Source: Streptomyces phaeochromogenes (GTDB taxonomy: Bacteria; Actinomycetota; Actinomycetes; Streptomycetales; Streptomycetaceae). From it: a DNA stretch of 56,600 bases. A program made the translations under genes and the position numbers. Each line of letters begins with the position of its first letter. Positions within the stretch are counted from its first letter, which is position 1. The stretch spans positions 1-56,600 of the forward strand of contig NZ_LIQZ01000214.1 of NCBI RefSeq assembly GCF_001418655.1, given 5' to 3'. The notes beneath the pieces were generated by a model. The model did not search any database and had not been told where the DNA came from. It was given only the letters and a program-made list of their open reading frames with translations. This document shows positions 15,414 through 22,739 of this stretch, piece by piece.

Positions 15414-15970
15414 CTGTCGGCGGAGACCTGCGCCAACCGGCCCTCAACACGCTTCGCCGCCGCATGGATCTCGGGGGCCGCGCGCTGGATGAACCGCCCG
15501 ACGATCGTGTCTGGGCCGTACCGGTGCACGATCTCATCCATCCGCTCGGTCGAGGAGGTCGGCGTCCCATCGGGCGTCGTCGTCATGTCGCAGTACAGCA
15601 GGGCGTCGACCAGGTCCGGACGCTCTAGCTCGAACTCCCCTTCTAGCTCCTGCCTCAGCCCGCGCTCCTCGGCTTCCAGCAGGGCGCAGGAGTGGTGTGC
15701 CACGAGACGAACGACCCGCTTGTCTGCCCGCTCTTGGTCTCGGAGGAATCGCGCGCCATCCAGGGGGTGAAAGCCGGTCGTGGCGATGGCCGGCGAGTAC
15801 CCAATGTCATGCAGCACCGCAGCGGCTTCCAGCAACTCGGCATCGTCACCCATGATCGGGCCCAAGGAGCGAGCGCGCTCGGCAACCCCCAACGAGTGCG
15901 CCCACCGGCGCGGGAGCGGATCGGACAGCAGCGATTCGGAGAGCGAGTACGCCCACTCAGTCAGTCCCAT
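15401..15970 (-). CDS. HD-domain phosphohydrolase-like protein
   Basis: The 189-residue protein has the HD signature: H25 in RRWAHSLGVAERA, H54-D55 in AAAVLHDIGYSP, and further candidate ligands HH in LVAHHSC and D in YCDMTT. Such proteins hydrolyse phosphate esters of nucleotides with bound metal. The ATG at 15970 is preferred over a TTG at 15979; no strong ribosome site is seen, so it may be translated from the GntR message 12 bases upstream. HD proteins beside Nudix and GntR genes recur in AICEs. The substrate is unknown. Confidence 0.8.
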   Translation of the reverse strand: MGLTEWAYSLSESLLSDPLPRRWAHSLGVAERARSLGPIMGDDAELLEAAAVLHDIGYSPAIATTGFHPLDGARFLRDQERADKRVVRLVAHHSCALLEAEERGLRQELEGEFELERPDLVDALLYCDMTTTPDGTPTSSTERMDEIVHRYGPDTIVGRFIQRAAPEIHAAAKRVEGRLAQVSADSQPM

Positions 15971-15981
15971 GGCGGCCAAGA

Positions 15982-16425
15982 CTAGGGCCGGGTGGTCGGA
16001 GTGGGGAGAGCACGCACAGTTCGCCCCTTGCCGTGAACGGTAGCGAGCAGGCCGTTTCCCTCCATCTGGGCAAGGACACGGCGAACGGCGGTACGCGAGG
16101 CGCCGAAGCGCCCGCAGAGTTTCGCTTCCGACGGGTACGTGTCGCCCACGGAGAGAGAATCCTCCGCAATCAGATCAGTCATTCGCTCCGTCAGGGAGCG
16201 GCGGTCACCGCTCCGGACGACCCGCCACCCGATGCCAGGAGCGGAGTGAACAACTCCGTCCGCTTCCAACGTCTTGAGCGCTCGGCGGATGGTGTTGCGG
16301 GAGACGCCGTGCGAACTCATGAGGGCAGCCTCCGACGGCAGAGTGTCAACGTCACCCGATGCGATCTGTTGACGCAGCACCTCAGAAACCTGCAAGTACG
16401 TACCTCTCGGACTCGCCTGCGGCAC
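15982..16425 (-). CDS. GntR-type regulator with two winged-helix domains and no effector domain
   Basis: The 147-residue protein contains two successive GntR-like DNA-binding domains. The first (residues about 10-68) has LPSEAALMSSHGVSRNTIRRAL and GVVHSAPGIGWRV. The second (about 75-140) has YPSEAKLCGRFGASRTAVRRVL and GLLATVHGKGRTV. There is no room for the usual ligand-binding domain. It may bind two half sites as a monomer or act as the element's Kor-type repressor. The GTG at 16425 follows GGGGAG. Confidence 0.85.
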   Translation of the reverse strand: MPQASPRGTYLQVSEVLRQQIASGDVDTLPSEAALMSSHGVSRNTIRRALKTLEADGVVHSAPGIGWRVVRSGDRRSLTERMTDLIAEDSLSVGDTYPSEAKLCGRFGASRTAVRRVLAQMEGNGLLATVHGKGRTVRALPTPTTRP

Positions 16426-16559
16426 GTGATCTCCCCTTCCTCAACCCCATCGGACCCTCCCCTGGTGGATCCTGGCTCCAGCTTCCCATAAAGGGGCACC
16501 TTGGAGCCCTGCCGACCTCGATCCGGCATCTCCTCGGTCTGCGCACCCCACCCCAACGC

Positions 16560-17468
16560 CTAGTCCATGAAATACGTTGCTCGCGTTGGCCAAGGAACTG
16601 CTTTCCCATCCAGCTGGATGCTGAGCCGATCGCCACTCTGTCGGCGCCTCGCGAGCGCCTCAACCAACTCATCATATGGCAGCGGTTCAAATAGACCGGG
16701 AAGAAAGATCGTGTGCTCACCGAGAACGACAGCCACGCAACGAAGTTCACGAGGGCGCTCCACCAGGATAATCCGCCTCTCGTCAGGGGACGCGCCAGGG
16801 GAGCGGAGAAAGTACGTCTGCAAGATATTCACGTCTGGCTGCTTGAGCTGGTCCCTGAACGGATCCATCACCTCTCTGAGGATGTACCCCCAGCCCAACG
16901 CTGCAAAGGCCGCCAGGTACGCCGCACGAATCCAAGAGACCCTGGCGCGCACTTCATCAAATCTAGTATGTACGGTGAATGAAAAGTTAGGCTGGTCATC
17001 CCCACTATCGGCGTATGCGTTAAGCGCCTCAAAGTGAGCAGCCTCCACCTTCGGATCATTCTTCTTCGGTACACCAAAAATCTGAACGCCACTCTCTGTC
17101 CGTTGAGCTACTCCCCTGAGTGGAATGCCATCAATGTAGACCGTGGCCGAAAGCTCACGGCCAGTCACCTGCCCACGCATGAAGGCATCAGAATCAGCCC
17201 TAGTTGCTGCGTGTGAATCAAAATCTGAGCCCGCCGTGTTGTTGCAGCTTTTACATGTCAGAAGTAGTGGGCGCCCACCGACACTCTTCGGCGGAACGTC
17301 CTCGATAGTCAGAAGGCCAACCTCCACGGCTGCGCGAGGGTAGGCCACTAGACAGCACGGACAAGCATAGAAATCCTCGTCCGGGAGTTCGTCGGCAACA
17401 CCAAGCAGTTCAAGCACGTGCCTGAGCTTGGGCGCTCCCTCATCGAACCATCTCAACCGCTTATCCAT
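16560..17468 (-). CDS. HNH-family nuclease-like protein
   Basis: The 302-residue protein has an N-terminal zinc/HNH_5-like core: ACPCC at residues 35-39, the EDVPPKSVGG block at 56-65 and CKSCNNTAGS at 72-81. That layout (CxxC, E-D-x-P-x, CxxCN) is typical of HNH endonucleases. The remaining 220 residues are unassigned. Base composition is lower in GC than the core genes, which suggests recent acquisition. The ATG at 17468 follows AGGGAG closely. It starts the accessory block near the right end of element 1 and could be a restriction or defence nuclease. Confidence 0.75.
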   Translation of the reverse strand: MDKRLRWFDEGAPKLRHVLELLGVADELPDEDFYACPCCLVAYPRAAVEVGLLTIEDVPPKSVGGRPLLLTCKSCNNTAGSDFDSHAATRADSDAFMRGQVTGRELSATVYIDGIPLRGVAQRTESGVQIFGVPKKNDPKVEAAHFEALNAYADSGDDQPNFSFTVHTRFDEVRARVSWIRAAYLAAFAALGWGYILREVMDPFRDQLKQPDVNILQTYFLRSPGASPDERRIILVERPRELRCVAVVLGEHTIFLPGLFEPLPYDELVEALARRRQSGDRLSIQLDGKAVPWPTRATYFMD

Positions 17469-17541
17469 AGCTCCCTAACTTACTGAACCTAACCATCAAA
17501 GCGATCGCAGTCTCGCTCCATCGAGAAGCCTAATTTCACAA

Positions 17542-17700
17542 TTACGGCTTGTTGGACTTCCCACCCTTCCGCCCAATCACGGACCGCAGAACCTTCAGGA
17601 TTTCCAAGCCGCGTTCATGGAGAACCGTGACCACTGCACCAAGGAATGAAGCCCCGGCAAGAGCTGCGGTAATCAGGGTGGTAATGAGCTCGGCGTCCAT
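17542..17700 (-). CDS. 52-residue single-span membrane protein, coupled to the gene upstream
   Basis: The protein starts MDAELITTLITAALAGASFL, followed by GAVVTVL and a basic tail ending GRKGGKSNKP. This gives one membrane helix with a positively charged end, probably cytoplasmic. Its ATG shares one base with the stop of the upstream 4TM gene (TAATG), so it is translationally coupled. It is shorter than usual gene-calling limits and easily missed. The function is unknown; it could be an antitoxin-like regulator or a small toxin of the membrane protein. Confidence 0.6.
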   Translation of the reverse strand: MDAELITTLITAALAGASFLGAVVTVLHERGLEILKVLRSVIGRKGGKSNKP

Positions 17701-18263
17701 TACGCTGGCCCCCGCTCGCTGAGGTAAGTCGTGAATCCGGCACTTAGCAGTGTAGTGATGAGCAAGATGAATGAATTTCGGCCGAGAACCGCTGGATCAA
17801 TATTCTTGTCATCCGCACCAGCGGCGAGGAAGGTTGCAAATAGCAAGACAGCAACATTCCAAAGTGTCCAGAATAGAGGAACATTTTTGGCTCTCATATG
17901 CGCCTGCGCGATCGCCGAAGCCGCTAGACCCATGCATACGATATACAGGTCAGCACGGGCGCAAAACTCGAAGAAACCAGGAGCCTGATGATTCTTCAGA
18001 GAAGTCTCCTGAACCAATTGCGCAATTGGCGGAAGGATCGCAAAAACAACGGCACACATAAACCATGTGCCAAGTTTCTGCAAAGGCGTGTGCTCGGGTA
18101 CTGGGGCGCCCACTGACGCCGGCCCTGCGCTACCAGCACCAGAACCTCCACCTTGGGGCGAGATGGGAGGATTAGTCGTGTTTGCCCCTTGAGGTGAGGC
18201 AGATGGAGGTGGAGTGGACAATTCGCAGAGCCCTCGATTCAGCGCTTCTTCTTCGGCACCCAT
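17700..18263 (-). CDS. Four-helix membrane protein with Pro/Gly-rich N terminus
   Basis: The protein has about 187 residues. A flexible N-terminal part (STPPPSASPQG) leads to four hydrophobic segments: LGTWFMCAVVFAILPPIAQLV, ADLYIVCMGLAASAIAQ, FWTLWNVAVLLFATFLAAG and SFILLITTLLSAGF. The frame is open to a TTG at 18350, which would add a zinc-ribbon-like CSRCGKRM segment; the ATG at 18263 is the conservative choice. It is AT-richer than the core genes. It is coupled to a 52-residue membrane protein and sits next to a CBASS-like pair. No family is assigned. Confidence 0.65.
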   Translation of the reverse strand: MGAEEEALNRGLCELSTPPPSASPQGANTTNPPISPQGGGSGAGSAGPASVGAPVPEHTPLQKLGTWFMCAVVFAILPPIAQLVQETSLKNHQAPGFFEFCARADLYIVCMGLAASAIAQAHMRAKNVPLFWTLWNVAVLLFATFLAAGADDKNIDPAVLGRNSFILLITTLLSAGFTTYLSERGPA

Positions 18264-18350
18264 TCTCTTACCGCAACGGGAGCACCAACGTCTCGACTTC
18301 CGAGAATACGGACAGGCTAGAACATTCGTTCCAATTTTGGTCGTTCGCAA

Positions 18351-18780
18351 AACCGTCCCACTCGGTCAGACTCGCCTCGATCAACGCCCAACCCTTCGGC
18401 CGCTGCCCTCGACCAGCCGAGATACCCCAGGTAGCAGCTTGGATCAGAAACCCACCCTGCCTTAGGTAACACCACCCACCCCACAAAACTCATAGCGCCA
18501 CGACCGTCTCACTGGACCCGAAATCTTCCCGGGAACCCACTCAACTCAGGCGACATGCTTCCCAGTTCTGCGTAACCTCGTTCCTTGGCAAGTACAGCAT
18601 GTGGCTGGCATGGTCACCTTACTGATGTGGCATCTCCGGAAGATTCGCGCTTTCCCCTGATGATGGGAACACGCCCCTGTTTTGAAGTCAGTTTGTGTAC
18701 CCATTCATCCTCTATAACAAGGACTACAGGCACCGCTGAATCACCGAGGCCGTTGTCCGCACGGGCGGAAACTTACAGTT
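18351..18780. other. Gene-free divergent region upstream of the 4TM effector gene
   Basis: No open frame with convincing codon use is visible. The stretch is AT-richer than the element core, like the flanking cargo genes. It must hold the promoters of two divergent units. No clear palindrome or repeat was found. Confidence 0.5.
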
Positions 18781-19683
18781 ATGGCACAACCGACCACACC
18801 TAGAATCTGGGACTCCCAGAACACCACAGACAGACGACGCATGGTTGCCGCGTTCGCCCGCCTCTACACCGACGCCAAGATCGTGTTCACTCTCCGCGTC
18901 GCCGCCGTCTTCATGCTCGCGATCGCCAGTGCCGTAGTAGCGCTCGCCAAGCCTGGCTTACGTACCATGATCGGCGGCGGCGGCGGCATCTTTCTGCTGG
19001 TGCTCTCGTTCGTCATTGGGAGCATCGAAAAGTGGTTCCGGACGCGGGCGTCGGCCACCCAGGAGAAGTTCGACACCGATGTTTTCCAGTTGCCTTGGAA
19101 CAGTCTTCATTCCGACCATCCCCCTCAGCACGTCATCTCCAAGGCCGCGGCACGCTACAAGGGAACCCGCGATAAGGACTGGTACACCGATACTGGAATG
19201 ACCCACCGCCCGTTTGATGTATTGACCTGTCAGGCTTCCAGTTTCGGTTGGGGAGCCACGATGCACCTAATTTGGGCATGGATGCTCGTAGGAGTAGCCG
19301 TAGCCATGGCCGGGATCGTCGCAATCGTTGGATGCCTGGTTGACCTTTCAGGTGGAGACATATTTGTCTCCCTCATCATCCCGTCTCTTGCCCCATTCAA
19401 GGAAGTGGGTGAGCAGATCAAGGCAAACTTTGAGGCGGCGAGAACCAAGGAAGCTGTTGAGCGCAAGGTCAACGACATGTGGGCAAAAGGCATGGATGGT
19501 TCACATGTTACGACGGATGAAGAATTGCGCTCTATACAGGACAAGATCCTGCTCCTTCGCCAGAGCAATCCGTACGTCCCCGACTGGCTCGACGACGCAT
19601 TCCATGAGAAGAATGAGGCGGCCATGCGATCCGGTGTCGCTGACAAGGTCGCACAGGCTGAGCGTCACGGGCACGCAGGCTGA
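18781..19683 (+). CDS. S-4TM-type membrane effector of a CBASS-like pair
   Basis: The 300-residue protein has two N-terminal membrane helices (residues about 35-57 and 63-82) and two more (about 162-186 and 192-206), with a charged coiled-coil-like C terminus. Between the pairs lies QEKFDTDVFQLPWN (94-107), resembling the signature of the S-4TM family that comparative genomics places beside CD-NTases (SMODS). By that model a cyclic oligonucleotide opens the membrane protein and harms the infected cell. The nucleotidyltransferase gene follows after 92 bases in the same direction. The start ATG has a weak ribosome site. Lower GC marks it as cargo. Confidence 0.8.
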   Translation: MAQPTTPRIWDSQNTTDRRRMVAAFARLYTDAKIVFTLRVAAVFMLAIASAVVALAKPGLRTMIGGGGGIFLLVLSFVIGSIEKWFRTRASATQEKFDTDVFQLPWNSLHSDHPPQHVISKAAARYKGTRDKDWYTDTGMTHRPFDVLTCQASSFGWGATMHLIWAWMLVGVAVAMAGIVAIVGCLVDLSGGDIFVSLIIPSLAPFKEVGEQIKANFEAARTKEAVERKVNDMWAKGMDGSHVTTDEELRSIQDKILLLRQSNPYVPDWLDDAFHEKNEAAMRSGVADKVAQAERHGHAG

Positions 19684-19775
19684 AGCCGGGCAGTACACCA
19701 TTGAGATCGCCGGATGCCGATAGGCGTCTCGAAGGCTTGAGACACCATGGAACGAATCAAAGGCAGGAACCACGA

Positions 19776-20609
19776 ATGGCAGAGACCACGCTCGGCTACC
19801 TCAATGACTTGATGTCGAAATACACTCCGTCCAGCACCTATTTCGACGCAGCGCGGACTCATCGCTGGGGGATCCAGAATCGACTGGACTCATGGCTTGG
19901 CGTGAAAGAAATGTTCGAAACTGGCTCCCTGAAACACGGAACCGGCGTGTGGTTCTACAGCGATGTGGACTACATTGTAAGCCTTAAGGGTTCCCGTCCG
20001 ACACAGGCCACAGCACTCAACAAGGTTCGCGATGCCCTCAAGGACAAGTACCCCAACACCACGGTGCGCGTCAGTCGGCCTGCGGTTGTCTGTGAATTTG
20101 CCAAGGGGAGCGAGACCGTCGAGGTTGTCCCGGCCTTCGATGCTGTTGGTGGTGGCTACTGGATCCCTGACCCCAAGACTGGCGACTGGATGAAGTCCCA
20201 CCCCAAGGACCACAATACCTACGTCAATGACGCCAATAAGAAACACTCTGGTGCGGCAAAGAAACTAGCCCGCCTGGCGAAAACATGGAAATATAAGCGC
20301 TCTGTCCCTGTGTCGTCCTGCTACCTCGAAATGCGCGCAGCAAAGTACGCGGACGGCGAAACAGAGTGGGTCCTACCTATCGATATCTATCGATACCTGA
20401 AGAACCTCCGCGACATCGAACTCGCAGCGATGAATGACCCCACGGGATTGGGTTCACGCTTCAACGCCTACTCGTCCGATTCCACCAAGGCCAACGCCAT
20501 TTCCAAGCTCGATACCGCAGTCAGCCGAGCCTCAAAAGCCAAGAACTACTATCACGCCGGTGACCACACCCAAGCAATCGAACAGTACAAGTTGCTCTTC
20601 AACCAGTAG
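19776..20609 (+). CDS. CD-NTase (cGAS/DncV-like nucleotidyltransferase)
   Basis: The 277-residue protein has the polymerase-beta-type core of CD-NTases: G50-S51 in ETGSLKHGTG, the metal-binding pair D63/D65 in YSDVDYIV, and a third acid E116 in VEVVPAFD. The KPKTGDWMKSHP-like stretch (PKTGDWMKSHPKDH) and the helical C-terminal half also fit the SMODS group. It should make a cyclic or linear oligonucleotide after phage sensing. The ATG at 19776 follows AGGA. It lies directly before the att site, the usual cargo position, and no Cap2/Cap3 or HORMA gene is near, so this is a minimal two-gene system. Confidence 0.88.
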   Translation: MAETTLGYLNDLMSKYTPSSTYFDAARTHRWGIQNRLDSWLGVKEMFETGSLKHGTGVWFYSDVDYIVSLKGSRPTQATALNKVRDALKDKYPNTTVRVSRPAVVCEFAKGSETVEVVPAFDAVGGGYWIPDPKTGDWMKSHPKDHNTYVNDANKKHSGAAKKLARLAKTWKYKRSVPVSSCYLEMRAAKYADGETEWVLPIDIYRYLKNLRDIELAAMNDPTGLGSRFNAYSSDSTKANAISKLDTAVSRASKAKNYYHAGDHTQAIEQYKLLFNQ

Positions 20610-20858
20610 CAAGCCAGAGCCCTCCCGCCCCGTGCATGGATCGATACACCGGGGTGCCCGCCACAACCCATCGCCTGCCAGGTGCGGAGCCGCGTCACGC
20701 AGAAGTACTACCCGTAGGTGTTCATGGGAGCAGGATGTCGCGACAGCGCCCGCACTGGGAGGGGTGCGCATGGTACGCGATAGAGATCGGGCGCTGAATC
20801 AACTGACTACGACGTATGGCCAGGTCAGAGCAACTTTGGAGAGTGCTCTTGGCATGCC

Positions 20859-20900
20859 CTCCGGAGCCGTGTGCGCAGGTTCGAATCCTGCCGGGGGCAC
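20859..20900 (+). repeat. Internal att site (copy 2 of the 42-bp repeat)
   Basis: This is an exact copy of bases 1-42, marking the junction between element 1 and element 2. It is followed by about 80 bases closely similar to the sequence after copy 3 (42408-42490), so similarity between copies 2 and 3 extends well beyond the core. Confidence 0.92.
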
Positions 20901-20917
20901 CCTTTATAAGGTGCCCA

Positions 20918-20957
20918 AAGACCCCGCCATCAGCGCTTTAGCTGAGGACGGGGTCTT
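20918..20957 (+). terminator. tRNA-trailer-like terminator at the left end of AICE 2
   Basis: AAGACCCCG (20918-20926) pairs with CGGGGTCTT (20949-20957), with an inner TCAGC/GCTGA stem. The same hairpin lies after att copy 3 at 42426-42463. A preceding palindrome, GGGCACC...GGTGCCC, spans the att border. Confidence 0.75.
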
Positions 20958-21093
20958 CGCGTATGTGCAGGCAGATGCCGCTGAAAGCAGACGTTTGCCA
21001 GTGATCACGTTGTAATAGCGTGTTGATCTTGAGGGGCTTCGCCGCAGGTCACGCGACCTTTTCAGCTCCCTCCAGCGTAGTAGTCCGGGCACG

Positions 21094-21122
21094 ACGAAAG
21101 CCCCGGATCTCTCCGAGGCTTC
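21094..21122 (-). terminator. Hairpin after the integrase gene of AICE 2
   Basis: CGAAAGCCCCGGA and TCCGAGGCTTCG pair with two mismatches around a short loop. A second perfect hairpin, CGGTCC-TGC-GGACCG, lies at 21131-21145, between it and the integrase stop. Together they probably end the xis-int transcript. Confidence 0.55.
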
Positions 21123-21147
21123 GCGTCGATCGGTCCTGCGGACCGTT

Positions 21148-22539
21148 TCACTTTTCGGGGATGTCGCCCTCCTCTCCCAGGCCCTTCAGAATCCGGTCGT
21201 TCATCTCTTGCTCCTGGCCGTCGATGCACTTGGCGTAGATCTTCAGCAAGACGTCAACCGAGTGGCCGGCGCGTGCCGCCACTTCCGGTGCGGGCACACC
21301 GGAGTTGAGCCACTGGGACACTCCTGCGTGTCGCAGGTCGTACGGCCGGAAGGCGAGCACCGACGAGACCTGTTCGGGCAGGAACGCCAGCTCTCGCGTC
21401 TGCTTCCACACACGCGAGTACGACGAGGCAGCAACAACGTTGCCTCGCTCACTGGCGAAGAGCCGACCGTCCTTGGCAGTGCCGAACTCCTTCAGATGCT
21501 CCCGGAGCAGGCCAACCAGCGGAGGCGGGATGGGCACGATGCGCACCTCGCCCTCCGCGCGCTGCTTCAGGCCCCGCCGGTCGTGCGCCTCCCCGGAGTC
21601 CGTCCACGCCTTGCCTGCCGTCGGACGCGTCTCGGCCAGCTCGATACGTCCCCAACCCGAGGCAGGGAGTACGCAGTCCGACCGACGCAGGCCGAGCGCT
21701 TCACCGGGGCGCATAGCGGCGTAGTACAGGCACCCGAAGAACGCCCGCAGCCGTCGACCACTCGCCCGTTCGTAGCCGCCGACGTACGTCACCGCAGCCA
21801 GCAACTCCCGCGCCTGCCTCGGATTGACCACGACTCGACGGTCAACCTCTTGCACCGCCCGCTTGCCACGTTTGCGGCGCACTCGGCTCAGCGGGTTGGA
21901 CTGTAGAAGCTCCAACTCCACTGCGTATTCAAGCGAGTTGAATACGACCGCACGACGACGCCGGTAGGTCTGCGTGGCCGCAGGCTTGCCGTCCAACTTG
22001 CGGCCAAGACCGTCGATCAGCTCATGCACGCGAGCGATCTCCAGCAACTCGGCTACGGGCAGAGAGGCTCGCTCGATCCAGCGCACCGCCGAAGCAATCT
22101 CCTCCGGCCGATCCTGCTTCCTCCGTGACACAGGAAGGAGGTATGAGCGCAGCGCACGCCGTACTATCTGCGGCGTTGGCCGTCCCCGAACCGGTTTGAC
22201 CAGTACAGGGACGACCGTCGCCAACGCGTCGGTCATGCTGTCACGCTGCTTCGCCGACGCCTCAGCCCAGCGAGCATCGATGTACTTGAGCGCCAACTCC
22301 AGGTACGTCAGCGCCGCCTTGCCACCACGCAGCGAGTCGGGCAGCCCCGATACCGTGTCGAAGGGCTCGCCCTTGTCAACGGCTCGCAGCAGCTTGGCCC
22401 TGAAGCGGTCGGCGAGTGCTGTTGTCTTGTACGACTCGCTGAAGGCTTGCCCGTCAACAACCCATCGGACAAGGTGAGTTGGCTTCTTGGTCGTCTTGTT
22501 GACCGAGAGCTTCCAGACGGAGACCTTGTACGACTTCAC
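21148..22539 (-). CDS. int: Tyrosine recombinase (integrase) of AICE 2
   Basis: The 463-residue recombinase has the catalytic Arg in MRPGEALGL, the Arg-His box in YDLRHAGVSQWL and the nucleophile Tyr in KIYAK. The GTG at 22539 follows GGAGG and overlaps the excisionase stop (GTGA), the same arrangement as in element 1. It shares long blocks with the element 1 integrase (IPPPLV, LKEFGTAKDGRLF, RPYDLRH) but has diverged over most of its length. That fits both enzymes using the identical 42-bp tRNA site. Confidence 0.95.
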   Translation of the reverse strand: MKSYKVSVWKLSVNKTTKKPTHLVRWVVDGQAFSESYKTTALADRFRAKLLRAVDKGEPFDTVSGLPDSLRGGKAALTYLELALKYIDARWAEASAKQRDSMTDALATVVPVLVKPVRGRPTPQIVRRALRSYLLPVSRRKQDRPEEIASAVRWIERASLPVAELLEIARVHELIDGLGRKLDGKPAATQTYRRRRAVVFNSLEYAVELELLQSNPLSRVRRKRGKRAVQEVDRRVVVNPRQARELLAAVTYVGGYERASGRRLRAFFGCLYYAAMRPGEALGLRRSDCVLPASGWGRIELAETRPTAGKAWTDSGEAHDRRGLKQRAEGEVRIVPIPPPLVGLLREHLKEFGTAKDGRLFASERGNVVAASSYSRVWKQTRELAFLPEQVSSVLAFRPYDLRHAGVSQWLNSGVPAPEVAARAGHSVDVLLKIYAKCIDGQEQEMNDRILKGLGEEGDIPEK

Positions 22540-22739
22540 GACGCGGCCTCCTCTGCGCGCTCCGCCAACCAGTCGTTGAGCACGTCGCGGCGAACCCTCA
22601 ACTCCCCGTTGGGTAAACGGATGCAGGCCGGCGCAAGGCGCAGTTCTCGCCAGCGATAGAAGGTGCGCCGGGAGATCCCGCCCAGCTCTTCGAGCACCTG
22701 CCGCACGGTGAGCAGTTCGGCCGTCTTCTCACGCGCCAT
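22536..22739 (-). CDS. xis: Excisionase, HTH protein
   Basis: The 67-residue protein has a MerR-like HTH (LTVRQVLEELGGISRRTFYRWR) and wing (LPNGELRVRRDVL), closely paralleling the element 1 excisionase. The ATG at 22739 is used; an in-frame GTG at 22748 sits nearer a GGGAGGG ribosome site and may be the true start. It overlaps the RepSA gene by about 11 bases and the integrase gene by four, so rep-xis-int form one translationally coupled unit as in pSAM2. Confidence 0.9.
   Translation of the reverse strand: MAREKTAELLTVRQVLEELGGISRRTFYRWRELRLAPACIRLPNGELRVRRDVLNDWLAERAEEAAS

Larger units (their letters stand above)
43..20900. mobile_element. AICE 1 (integrase, primase/polymerase replication, TraB transfer, CBASS-like cargo)
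   Basis: The block is bounded by 42-bp att copies 1 and 2. It has integrase and excisionase next to the left border, a replication module (DUF3987 protein, small Cys protein, primase/polymerase), a TraB-like ATPase with a spread operon, and a regulatory block with a Pif-like Nudix protein. Accessory genes fill the right end. The order matches known Streptomyces AICEs. Most core genes lie on the minus strand. Confidence 0.9.
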
